Assembly: GCA_900175165.2 (NCBI GenBank)
Contig: FWWN02000609.1
Location: 1-64,000, forward strand
Direction: 5' to 3'
DNA from: Rhizomucor pusillus
Lineage: Eukaryota; Mucoromycota; Mucoromycetes; Mucorales; Lichtheimiaceae
DNA: 64,000 bases
The notes beneath the pieces are model-generated. The model worked only from the letters and a program-made list of their open reading frames with translations, did no database searches and was not told the DNA's origin. The stretch's first letter is position 1, and every line of letters begins with the position of its first letter. The translations under genes and the position numbers were made by a program. Shown here one piece after another: positions 38,144-48,516 of this stretch.

Positions 38144-40177
38144 ATGGATACTATCCTGACAGCTTTGAAAAGATATCTTGCAGAGGACGAATCACAAGAA
38201 ACTGTGAGGAAAGAGCTCGAGTCGACGCTTACAGAAGCCGTGCAGCGAACAATAAAAGATCCAGCATTCCGGTAAGTCTAACGACATTGCGAATCCAGGG
38301 AGAGATAGATCTAGAACTGATTAATTACTGGCAAATCAGGTCGCAGCTAGGATGCTCGCCAGACTTTTGGCGATTGTCAGGTCTTGTGCTTGTTGAACTT
38401 GAGCGTGATCCAGAAGCACAGGGTTGCTTGGTAGCTTTGCTAAAGCTGCAACGGAATGCCGCTGCGTTCGAGCAAGTCAACCAGCAGCTTGCCATGTAAG
38501 TTTACACGTTTCAACCCATATCTTTGAGTCAACATGTGCTTACGCGAGCCCACCACCATAGTGAGCACGGCATCCTTCGCGAAATTGAAAAAATACTTCG
38601 AGAAAGATTAAAAACTCACGACCAGGATTCCGTCGCGGTGCTGCAAGCAGGGACGCAGGCAATTTGCAACATGATGACAGGAAACCAAATTTCGCTTGAT
38701 ATTATCTGGAAAGAATGGATGCGCGATGTTGACCGTGGATATATCTACAGGTAAACTCAGACAATACTCTTTCTAGTTGATTGCCCTAATGGATCACTCG
38801 TAGCAATCTTTTGGCTTTCAACGATGATACGGTTGTCATGAGCACCATGGTCTTGATCCTGAACTGCATACGTAAATCCTCTGAGAGATGGTAATCCGAT
38901 ACCATGCACATGTGTATATAATTCGATATTCATGCAAAATATTTTTAGTCGGCTGCTTGCAAAATCCAAGATTGGACGGGCCATGCTGGCTGCTTTGCTA
39001 GATGACCTGGAGCGATTACATGACAATCAAGAAAGCAAAAACTTTGAATTAGGGTAAGGGTCATACGGGTCTATTTTCCTTTACTTTGTCTAAGATGTGG
39101 ATACTTCAGATATGCGATCATCAGTGAAATGATTGATGGCGGACAATTGGTAAATATGCTCAGGCTCATGGAAAGCCCAGAGTAAGTTATCAAAAGATTC
39201 GGTGAACGAGTATTCGGTGCTAACCCAGACCTATCCAGCAAAGAGCCAGGGTATCTGAACGATCGTATGACCGGCTTGGTGAAACTTCTCGATTCGAAAA
39301 TCCACAGCTATAAGTCTGGGTTCCCTTCCTTTTTAGGCACCAAAGAGCTCAAAAAGTTGGGTAGCATGCAGGCACAACTATGCAAGCAAGCTGTCAAACT
39401 TATACAAGACACCGAAAATGATCCGGACTTGAAACTTTCACTCGATGATGTCTCGCAAATATATACCAACTTGGTGTTGATTTTGCAGATCAATGCCACA
39501 TTGCTGACCGTCAGCGATGTGGGTCACGCAGAATTCAAGGATATCCTTATTGCGGACAATGCATTGGAGTTAACGACTGGTTAGCAGCATGGGCCAAAGA
39601 AAGAGATTGATTGGATAGATGGTAACCGAAACTTATTTTGTCTCATTAGAACTGCTTCGCAGCTGTGAAACCATGGATAACAAGAAGCTCGCTTTTAATT
39701 ACCTCAAGCGTGATAGCGTCCGACTCCTTGGAGCAATGTGCTACAAGGATCGGCATGTACAGGATAAGGTGAGCATAAGTCGAGGGATATCTAGATATAC
39801 GACAGGTAGGACTCATGGATAATTTTACCAATTTTAGCTACGTGAGATTGGTGCCATCCAACTTATTTTGGCACAATGCAAAATCGACGACGCCAATCCA
39901 TGCAAGTATACTCGAATGGCGTCATTTAGACCTACACAAACAACGATGCTAATTCTATCCTCTCTCTCTTTCTCTTCCTTTTTTTTCTGCAGATATCCGA
40001 GAGTACGCAGTGCTGGCACTAAGGAACATTCTCGAAGATAACGTTGAGAACCAGGAGCTGATCGCGGAGATGAAGCCGTTAGAAGCTGTTCAGACAGATG
40101 AATTAGCCGAAATGGGTCTCAGACCTAGATTGATCGATGGCAAAGTGAAACTGGAGCGCGATTTTCGGACGCCGTAA
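38144..40177 (+). CDS. Ataxin-10 / Ctr86-like armadillo-type protein
   Basis: Ten exons: 38144-38271, 38340-38495, 38562-38750, 38804-38890, 38949-39053, 39110-39181, 39239-39579, 39650-39768, 39838-39901, 39993-40177; 481 aa. The protein is helical throughout, as expected of ARM repeats. The diagnostic C-terminal Ataxin-10 domain reads YLKRDSVRLLGAMCYKDRHVQDKLREIGAIQLILAQCKIDDANP followed by IREYAVLALRNILEDNVENQ in two stretches. Human ATXN10 is linked to neurite and ciliary functions and yeast Ctr86 is essential, but the shared biochemistry is unclear. Intron 9 (39902-39992) starts with GCAAGT, a GC-type donor; no GT alternative restores the conserved IDDANPYIRE block. Confidence 0.92.
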
Positions 40178-40239
40178 AAAGAGTGAAACTCTCAACCCCT
40201 TTGTACTTTTTTTTCCACTTTATTATTCACCCTTATCCC

Positions 40240-42734
40240 ATGCCTCCCAGCTTTGAGCCGCCATACGCTGTACCTGTCCCGAACGCTACGCCAAAGCCCG
40301 GCGAGACGGTACCTATGCGTCATTTCAAGTTTGCGGACAAGCTTGTTGACCACCCGCCCAATGTCACCACAATGTGGGATTTGTACCTGCATGGCAATAA
40401 AATTGGTGGAGGTGATTATGGATTCTTATATAGAATGTGGAATGAGAAGGAGAGGAAGAAGAATAAAGAAGACTCAAATTACCCCGTTTTCATTCAGAGG
40501 AACCGTTCCTGGGTGTTCGCCGAATTGAGAACGGTGTTGCGTACGAGTATGTCTGGCAATCGCACAACCAAGTTCGTTTACGAGTAGAAAACTATGGACG
40601 AGGACTTGTGCAGCTTGGCTTGACCCGCCAGCGTGCGCTGGGCATATACAGCGTCAATCGTCCCGAATGGGTAAGCTCTTTCTGTTTTTCTTGTTGGGCA
40701 GGAAAATGCGAGATTTCTGATTCATTTACGTTTTTGTGACCATAAAAAAAAAGACCATGTCAGAATACGCATGTTATCGTCAGGGTATTTTTATCGTCGC
40801 ACTGTACGACACTCTCGGTGCAGAGGCCATCGAATATATCGTCAACCAAACCGATATGGAATACATTGTCGCCAGCGCCGACAAGCTCGCCAATATCACT
40901 CGCCTCAAGGCTCAGCTGCCTACCATTAAAACCGTTATCATCATGGACAATGCTGTAGACCCTACCGCCAAGCAAAATGCTGAATCAGCTGGATTGCAAG
41001 TATACACATTCAACGAAGTAGAAAAGTTGGGCGAGGGTGTCACAGAAGAAACCGAGTTACCGAAACCCGAAGATATTGCCACTATTTGCTATACCAGGTA
41101 CGTACGGTCCATGCTGGGAGCCTTGAAAGTTACTATGCTCACTCATGCATTCTTTTCCTTCCCTTTTTTCCAGTGGTACGACCGGTGTACCTAAAGGTGC
41201 TGTTCTTACGCAGGCTAACTGCGTTGCATCCATCGTCGCCGTCGCGGCTGTGGGAGATGCCGGAACGTTCGCATCTGTCAACAATACCGATACTTATATT
41301 TCATACCTTCCCTTGGCGCACGTCTTTGAACGTGTAGCCCAAGGTCTTCACGTATATCGAGGCGCTTCAATTGGTTATTATCAGGTAAAAGTGCAAGTTT
41401 TGTTTAGATGTATGAATGTTATCCTGATCTTGCAAATTGATGTCTTTAAAAGGGTGACACTGCAAAGTTGCTGGATGATATTGCTGAACTGAAGCCCACT
41501 GTCTTCTGCTCCGTACCTCGTCTATTCAACAGAATCTACGACAAAGTCTTGGCGGGTGTCAAGGCCAAAGGAGGCATCAGCAGCTATCTCTTCCACATGG
41601 CATACAATTCAAAGAAGGCAAACTTGGAAAACACTGTATACCACTGGTTGTGGGATCGTTTGGTATTTGCACAGGTCAGGAGAAATCTGACGGAACATCA
41701 GGACAGCAAAAAAGAAAAAAATCAGGATACTAATCGTTGCTATACAGATCCGTCAGAAGCTCGGTGGTCGCATTAGATTCATTTTGAGCGGCTCAGCACC
41801 TGTCTCTCCGGATGTGATGGATTTCATGCGCATCTGTTTCTCTGCTAAAGTGTTTGAGGGTTACGGCCAGACTGAAAACTTTTGCGCCGGTTGCTTGGTA
41901 ACGTGTGATGAAACTAGTTTTTTGCACTGCTTCTGCTCTTTAACACCTCTGTGTAGACCCTTAGTGATGACAACACATCCGGCGTTGTTGGTGCTCCATT
42001 CCCTTGCTCCGAGTTGAAACTTGTAGATGTTCCAGACATGGACTATCGCTCAACGGACAAACCTTATCCACGAGGCGAAATCTGCGTACGCGGTACTTCT
42101 ATCATGCGCGAATACTACAAAGTTCCAGACAAGACAGCCGAGGCTATCGATGAAGATGGATGGTTACACACCGGAGATATTGGAATGTTTGATGCTGCAA
42201 ACCGTCTTGTCATCATTGATCGACTCAAGAACATTTTCAAGTTGTCTCAAGTAAGAACGCTAGAAACAACAAATCTTTGGGATAGAACTAAGAATACATG
42301 TCTATTGTCAGGGTGAATACATTGCTCCCGAAAAGATTGAAGGTGTATACCAAAAGCATGAGCTTGTTGCACAAGCTTTCGTGTACGGCGACTCGAAACA
42401 GTCTTCGCTTGTTGGTGTCATCGTACCTGACAAGGACGCGTTTATTCCTTGGGCACAACAAAATGGTTTTGATACCCTGTCCAAAGAGGAATTGTACACG
42501 TCTCCAGAGGTCAAGAAACAAGTCCTCCAGGCACTGAACGTATACGGCAAGGAGAACGATCTCAAGGGCTTTGAGCAAATCAGAGCCGTCTATCTGACAG
42601 CTGATGAATTCACTATTGACAACGACTTGTTGACCCCCACATTCAAGTTGAAGCGCGAGATTGCACGCAAAGTGTTCAGCAAACAGATTGAAGAAATGTA
42701 TGCCACTATCTCCAACGGCAGAAACTTTAATTAG
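40240..42734 (+). CDS. Long-chain fatty acid-CoA ligase (ACSL/FAA type)
   Basis: ATP-dependent activation of long-chain fatty acids to acyl-CoA. Eight exons: 40240-40411, 40498-40670, 40754-41097, 41174-41384, 41453-41674, 41748-41897, 41957-42250, 42312-42734; 662 aa, normal for the family. AMP-binding motifs: [11 protein letters not shown] (from residue 230), [17 protein letters not shown] (about residue 412), GWLHTGDIG and the hinge [17 protein letters not shown]. The C-terminus NGRNFN is not a peroxisomal PTS1. The start ATG is 62 bp after the Ataxin-10 stop; an in-frame ATG 57 nt further upstream would add a hydrophobic stretch and is judged to be 5' UTR. The donor of intron 1 could also be at 40405. 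Confidence 0.94.
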
Positions 42735-42836
42735 GTTAGATATATTTAAAGAGAAAAAGGAAACGGTCATTTCGTTTTCCCCCCTTCCAGATGGACATGA
42801 GTATTTAATATCTATGTTTACATTACAACTACAAAT

Positions 42837-43872
42837 TCATTCAAGCAGTGCCTGTACTTTTTCCAGTTGTTCCTGAATATCTTGGATTTGGCCCTTGAGT
42901 CGCTTCTTGTGCTTTGCACCGAGCTGTTCAAAGACTTCAGTGGGCATTTCGAGTGTGAAACTTCCCAAATCTTGCACAGTCTGTTGTGGATCGAGTTTGA
43001 AGGCGACCTGAGGATGCTGCTTACGTTCCAGACGCACAAATATCGGTCCAAAGTCCTGTTCGTCGTTGTCTTGCTGCTCTTCCTGTTGCTGAACTTGCTG
43101 TTCTTGCGTTAATGACTGTTCCTCTTTTGTCTCTGATTCCGATTTGTTTTCAGGGACGCTTTTCTCTTCTGGCTTCGTCTTGATGGACTGTGTTTCCTTT
43201 GGCTGTGATGTTTCGTTCACTTTAGTGGATGATAAAGTATCTGTATGTGCTTGTGATACTTGTGGTTCACTTTGCTGATCTGGTATACGTTTATCGTCGT
43301 TGTTGTTATCGTTGTCGTTGTTGGAAGACATTGCTGTTTCTTCGTTTCCAATATTTGGTATACTTTTTACGGGTGCATGATGCTCATCTCTGGTATTACT
43401 TTCTTTGTTGGTTGTTTCTTTGTTATCAGCGGTCTTGTTATTAAAGTTAAGACGTCTAGAGGAATCAATAAAAATATAAGAACATCGTAAAGAAAAAAAT
43501 CACGAGGAAACCCAACTAACCTTTTTTTGATCGCGGGTAACTGGCGCTTCTGCATTTGCACCTTTTCGTGTAGGTAGCGCGCGGTATCAGCCCCAAACTT
43601 GTGGCAAAACTCGCGCATGGAAAGGTGCCTCACGGACAGAAGCAGTTGATTGATTTGCGTGTGCCCCTGTGCGCGCAGCGAAGTACAAAAGAATTCCATG
43701 CGTTGCCGAATGTCAGCGATCCGTTTCTGCGCTGCATTGCCGAGGGTTAAGAATCAAACTGTTTAATGTGTGTCCCGCCCAATTGCAAACCTTCGGCCTC
43801 TAGGATTGAGATGGCTTCTGTGACATTTGGGTCGTACTCTGCATTTGTAGCTTCCTCGTGTGATCGCTTCAT
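42837..43872 (-). CDS. Unrecognised protein, helical N-terminus and acidic/Gln-rich middle
   Basis: Three exons: 43872-43791, 43731-43521, 43455-42837; 303 aa. I do not recognise the family. The first 100 residues look helical, with AQKRIADIRQRMEFFCTSLR and QINQLLLSVRHLSMREFCHKF. A basic run QKRQLPAIKKRRLNF, possibly a nuclear localisation signal, follows. The middle is disordered and rich in N, D, K, E and Q. The C-terminus regains order (FVRLERKQHPQVAFKL) and ends in a coiled coil. The frame is consistent across both introns, though the first donor (GTTTGC) is weak. An ATG at 43968 would add 32 residues. It converges on the acyl-CoA ligase gene. Confidence 0.7.
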
Positions 43873-44101
43873 TTGGAAAGTTTTACGGAAAGAAATGGAG
43901 ATGACTATGGTCAGTGCAACGCTCCGGGATTTCAAATGGTCGAGCTTATGGGAGCTGATGGTTAACATTTTCGAACGAGAGGAGCATCATCCAAGTTTAT
44001 ACCATCTTTTTCCATTTTATTTTTTTGTAATTGATAGCAAGAAGGCTATTACTATGTACACATGCAAAGTAATGGTGAATACTTTTTACAAATAAAATGA
44101 T

Positions 44102-44605
44102 TTACTCGATGGTGATTTGCGTAGCAGAACTCTGGGCTTTTGGCACCTTGATGGAGAGAATACCATCCTTGTACGTAGCTTTGATAGCATCCTTGTCAAT
44201 GGATGAAGGGAATGAGAAGGACCTGCTGAATGCTCCAGTCACTCGTTCGCTGGTCCACCAGGAAGCTTGCTTGTCACCATTGGCGCCTTGCACGACGCTT
44301 GTAGTTTCATTTCCATCAGAAGGAGTCGAGGACGACGATGACTTTGTAGTACGGTCAATGTTGCCGCTCAGAGTCAAAACATTGCCATCAGTCACTTGGA
44401 TGTTGATATCCTTCTTTTCAACTCCTGGAAGTTCTGCGTGGAGCTCATAGGCGTCCGCAGTTTCCGTGATATCTGTGGGAGGATGTCGCATAACGGCACC
44501 AAGGAGCGATCGGGATGCTTGGGCACCGAGAGGTTGTTCCAGGAGAGAGAAAGCGCGGTTGAATTCGCGGAGAGCTTCGTTGAAGAATCGCTGAGAAAGA
44601 GCCAT
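44102..44605 (-). CDS. Small heat-shock protein (Hsp20/alpha-crystallin)
   Basis: ATP-independent chaperone that holds unfolding proteins in the cytosol. Single exon, 167 aa, intron-less unlike its neighbours, as is usual for heat-shock genes. The N-terminal region MALSQRFFNEALREFNRAFS is followed by the alpha-crystallin domain: DITETADAYELHAELPGVEKKDINI, LTLSGNI, then FSRSFSFPSSIDKDAIKATYKDGILSI in two stretches, and VPKAQ. A roughly 35-residue Ser/Thr/Gly-rich loop is inserted between strands of the domain (after IDRTTK), as seen in several fungal Hsp20s. A longer upstream in-frame ORF exists but the ATG at 44605 fits homology and the TATA box. Confidence 0.95.
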   Translation of the reverse strand: MALSQRFFNEALREFNRAFSLLEQPLGAQASRSLLGAVMRHPPTDITETADAYELHAELPGVEKKDINIQVTDGNVLTLSGNIDRTTKSSSSSTPSDGNETTSVVQGANGDKQASWWTSERVTGAFSRSFSFPSSIDKDAIKATYKDGILSIKVPKAQSSATQITIE

Positions 44606-44663
44606 TGTTCTTGAAACCGTTTGGATTACAGAGATGTGGGAGTTTGGGCGTCGAGAATACGAT

Positions 44664-44672
44664 CCTTTTATA
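44664..44672 (-). promoter_or_regulatory. TATA box of the hsp20 gene
   Basis: The minus strand reads TATAAAAGG 59 nt upstream of the ATG, a strong TATA consensus as expected for an inducible heat-shock promoter. No clean array of GAA/TTC heat-shock elements with canonical spacing was found upstream. Confidence 0.7.
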
Positions 44673-45315
44673 CACTTTTCGAATTCATGCTCTTTCCGAA
44701 TTGACTCAAAGGATCCGGCAAATTCCTGCAAATTCCTAGGATCTGAGTTTCTAAATCCGTTCGCCGGGTGTCTCGAGACTCACCAAGCAAATTCTTGCAC
44801 ATTCTTTCAAGCGAGAGACTGTGATTGGGTGCCCATTTGCTGTTGCCAACAAAGGAAATGCGAATCTACGGTTTGTAGATACTTTCAACTTTGGGTCAAG
44901 TCTTTCCCAGAAAAGGATCTGCTGCGGTGTTTTGCGTGAAGCCAGAACGAAAAGAAGAAGGTGTTAATTAAAATATCGATTTTCAATATTTCTTCAGCGT
45001 TATGACTAGCAATATGGTACATATGCTACACTTACAGAAAGCAAAGGAGATATGTGCAGTTGCGGCCAAGTGTCATTGCAATAGCTTGATGTCAAAATGA
45101 AAGGGAAAATCTTGGATCACACGATTCTGTGTAACGTAATTGGCACGCTTGAGTCGCACAGGATCCCCCAAGGGGATTCATGGGCGGCGAGACCACCCAA
45201 AACCCTATTATATATTCCGTCGTCGTGTCTTGGCAAAAAAAAANNNNNNNNNNNNNNNNNNNNNNNNNNNNAACGCGTGTCTGGGTGGGGCTTTTGCTTT
45301 TGTTGCTGGTGCTGC
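44673..45315. other. Divergent promoter interval hsp20/KRE2, with assembly gap
   Basis: About 640 bp between the start codons of the hsp20 and mannosyltransferase genes. It contains a CCAAT-type element in reverse orientation (ATTGG near 44824) and a 28-base run of N at 45244-45271, only 45 bp before the mannosyltransferase ATG. Confidence 0.6.
45244..45271. other. Assembly gap (28 N)
   Basis: A run of 28 ambiguous bases, preceded by a poly-A stretch. It lies just upstream of the KRE2-family start, so an upstream ATG or 5' UTR splice site could be hidden. Confidence 0.95.
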
Positions 45316-46896
45316 ATGCTGCCATCTTTTGCTGTGACGACACCTAGGCGAAAACAGCCTATCAGTGCAACGACGACTTTTGCACCTATTATTCTTCTTG
45401 TCCTACTAGCTTTTCTGCTCGTATTTGCTACACTGTGGTTCAAAGTTCAGCCCGACGGCCACGACTTGTCCTATCTAAAGAACCCCAATCTCAGAGATCC
45501 CTCTTCCCCGCCTGCATGGATCAACGCAACACGCGTCAAGGCAGCATTCGTGATCTTGACGCGGAATTCAGAACTTGACGGCGTCCGCACTGCTATGCGC
45601 CAGCTGGAAGCCCGGTTCAACCACAAGTTTAACTACCCTTACATATTTTTGAACGACGAGCCATTTACAGATGACTTTAAGCACTTGACAGCTAGTTTGA
45701 CGAACGCGGAGACGAAATATGGTGAGGCAGAGAGATGGCAGTTTTGGCTGTGGATCTGCGTAGTGAACATCAAAGACAGGCTTAATACCGGAAGAACATT
45801 GGGGCTATCCTAGCTGGATCGATGTCGGAAAAGCCAACGCGTCACGCAAAGCAATGGAGGAAGCGGGAATCATTTACGGTGGTAGTCTTTCATATCGTCA
45901 TATGTGCCGGTAAGGTAACAAGGGCGATGGTGGATGATGGATGATGCAAGTGAGAAGGGATATGGACAGATATAGTGTTTCCATCGATCAACAACACTGT
46001 TAAGCACGTGATTTACTCCAGATTTGAGAGTGGTTTCTTCTATAGACATCCGCTACTGGAGGATTACGAGTATTATTGGTAATATGCTTTAGTAACTACA
46101 CCTCCGATGTTGATGTGCTGCCATTGACCACGACGACATGTAACAGGCGAGTCGAGCCAAACGTCGAGTTTTTCTGTGATCTCGATTACGACCCATTCCT
46201 GTATATGAAGGAGAACAATCTGAAATATGGTAATACTCGCAAATTGATGGTGATAATACGTTGGAAAAGGAACTGATTTATATGACCAAATCTGCAGGCT
46301 GGACAATCTCCTTGCTGGAGTACGAACAGACAATTCCGACACTTTGGTCGACGGTCCAGTCGTTCGTGAATGAGTATCCAGAACTGATTCCTGAACAGAA
46401 CATGCTTGACTTTGTCTCCAACGACAATGGTTACAGCTACAATTTGTGTCATTTTTGGAGCAACTTTGAAATCGGTGATCTCAAATTCTTGAGGAGCGAA
46501 GCTTACACCAAATTTTTTGATTATCTAGATAGAGCTGGAGGATTCTTTTATGAACGGCAAGTATAAATAGTCATCTACCTCGATCGAGATATATACATAG
46601 CTTATATATATCTTGACACAGATGGGGCGATGCTCCTGTGCATTCCATTGCTGTGTCTCTATTTCTAGACAAATCCCAGGTGCATTTCTTTGAAGATATT
46701 GGATACAAACACGATGATTTTATGCATTGTCCTCAACCAAGAGAATTACAAAAGAAATGCCACTGCGATTCACACGCATCTTTTGGTAAGGCTATCATCC
46801 CAGTTACTTGAATCATCATTTGACCAGTCTTGTCGACTTTTACTAGATTACACTGCAAACTCTTGTTACAGGCGATGGATTCGTCTCAAGAATTGA
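45316..46896 (+). CDS. Alpha-1,2-mannosyltransferase, KRE2/MNT1 family (GT15)
   Basis: Golgi type II membrane enzyme adding mannose to O- and N-linked glycans of cell-wall proteins. Seven exons: 45316-45721, 45780-45909, 46022-46078, 46147-46229, 46298-46556, 46622-46785, 46847-46896; 382 aa. A short cytosolic tail with PRRK precedes a membrane anchor at about residues 24-41. Catalytic-domain blocks: [87 protein letters not shown] and the conserved end SCYRRW. Intron 5 (46557-46621) starts with GC (GCAAGT); only this splice restores [10 protein letters not shown]. The start is the ATG before the anchor; the gap upstream leaves some doubt. Confidence 0.94.
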
Positions 46897-48516
46897 TACT
46901 ACTTCTATAATACTGATTATAATAGACATGTCACATATACAACAAATGTTTGGTATCGAATACAAAGCGTTTGTTCATTTGCTCATTTGCGTGCATAGAT
47001 AGATAATGTAAATCATGGTCGAGTAGTTATCTAAGATCCGCTTAACTTTGTTAGCAATGGTCGCTGTGAGTGACAAGCGCGCAGGGACCTCCACTTTGCA
47101 CCCCGTTGTGTCACGGTGCCCGACTTTGGTACCACTGGGTCGTCAAATGTCATGTTCACATTGATAGCACATACTTTGCCAAGATCCTTGCAAGCATGTC
47201 AATTATCTCGCAATGGTATAAATTCAGTGATAAATAAAGAAATCATGCTGGAAAACATTGGAATCATTTCTTTGGTTGCGGTAGGAAGATGAGTTCGCTG
47301 TATCAACTATACAACAGACTGTATGTTCTGGAATGGTTGGGCCCTTGAACTGCAAGGCACATAAAAAAGAGGCTCACGTCAGCGGAATATTGATACTACT
47401 ATGCACAAACGCCGTAATATCAACACGTATCTCATTTCTATATACCAAGTAGCAATATATAAGAGGTTTCCATGCGACAAAATAGTGATAACGACATGTG
47501 AGCAAGGAACGCATACAAACAAGAATGTATATATTCGTTTTACAGTAGAGCGAGAGTGGCAAATTTCCCTACATAAGCATGACCGGCATGGCATAGCAGC
47601 AGCAGCAGAGCGATCAAAACCCCCGTTTTTGGAATAAATTATGGTTCCGTTGCGCGCGCTCTTGCATCGCGGTGTGGCCTGCCTGATATGGAAATTTCAG
47701 ATAAGAGACGGTCGGCAACGCTTATCAAAAATTTACGAGGACGCTTATTCTGGTTCGTCTGCAATCTCGGACCACCACAGTGAATGGATTTTATTGTACT
47801 TACTTCTCCACTGTATAACCCACATAGATTAATCTACAAATACTTTACGGTACCATCAGTAACTGAGGACATTGAGAATCAAGAAATGGCAGTTTGTTGA
47901 ATGATAAGATAATTTCTGGCTTGTGGTGCTTTGCAAAGCGACGCGGTTTCAATCGGGAACTGCCGGAATGCATCACCAAGGTTTCTGTAAATGCACTGTA
48001 AAGACAATCTCTATCGAAGTGCCCTCGAAATAGCCAGGGACATGGCGCTTGGTTGGTTGCAAGAGAAAGAGAGAGCGAGAGAGTGGGAGATGAATCTATG
48101 CAGACGACGGGACCAGCAACAAAAAGCACACATTGCTTATCAATGTCATCACTCTTTTTCTCCTATAGTCTCCATTTTTTGCCTCTGTGTGTGTCACGAT
48201 TGAGTCCATGGATGTGGACCAGTCACATGGCGATGCTGGAAGAAGGTTTGTGCAACCAACTAAGCAGCGATCGCTTCTTCCGATTATGGGTTTTCTGATA
48301 CGGTGGTGAGTGAGCCAGAGTGAGTGAAAGGCGAGGCAGAAAGATGTCAGTCACTGTCTCAAGACTTCTCTTTCCCTCCCCTTTTTTCTCTTCTTTCTTC
48401 CTTTCTCTTTTCCCCTTCTTGCACATCATACTTTTCTTCTGCTCGGCTGAGAGCGGGCATTAAACTATCGCGCTTCAGACATACACTGTACATGTTGCGA
48501 CCACTTCCAGGATCTC
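46897..48516. other. Intergenic upstream of the GATA factor
   Basis: 1.6 kb without a supportable gene. A CT-rich tract at about 48361-48440 lies some 80-155 nt before the GATA-factor ATG and probably marks its transcription start region. The rest shows only short ORFs. Confidence 0.5.

Noticed and set aside
38872..38948. Donor at 38872 in Ataxin-10 intron 4
   Set aside because: It puts the next exon out of frame; the donor at 38891 keeps frame and the RLLAKSKIG helix.
44673..44940. Heat-shock elements upstream of hsp20
   Set aside because: Several TTC and GAA triplets occur but not with the canonical 2-bp spacing in three or more units.
46894..46987. Alternative, longer C-terminus for the KRE2-type protein using the acceptor at 46872
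   Set aside because: It gives a hydrophobic, non-homologous tail; the acceptor at 46846 restores the conserved SCYRRW ending.
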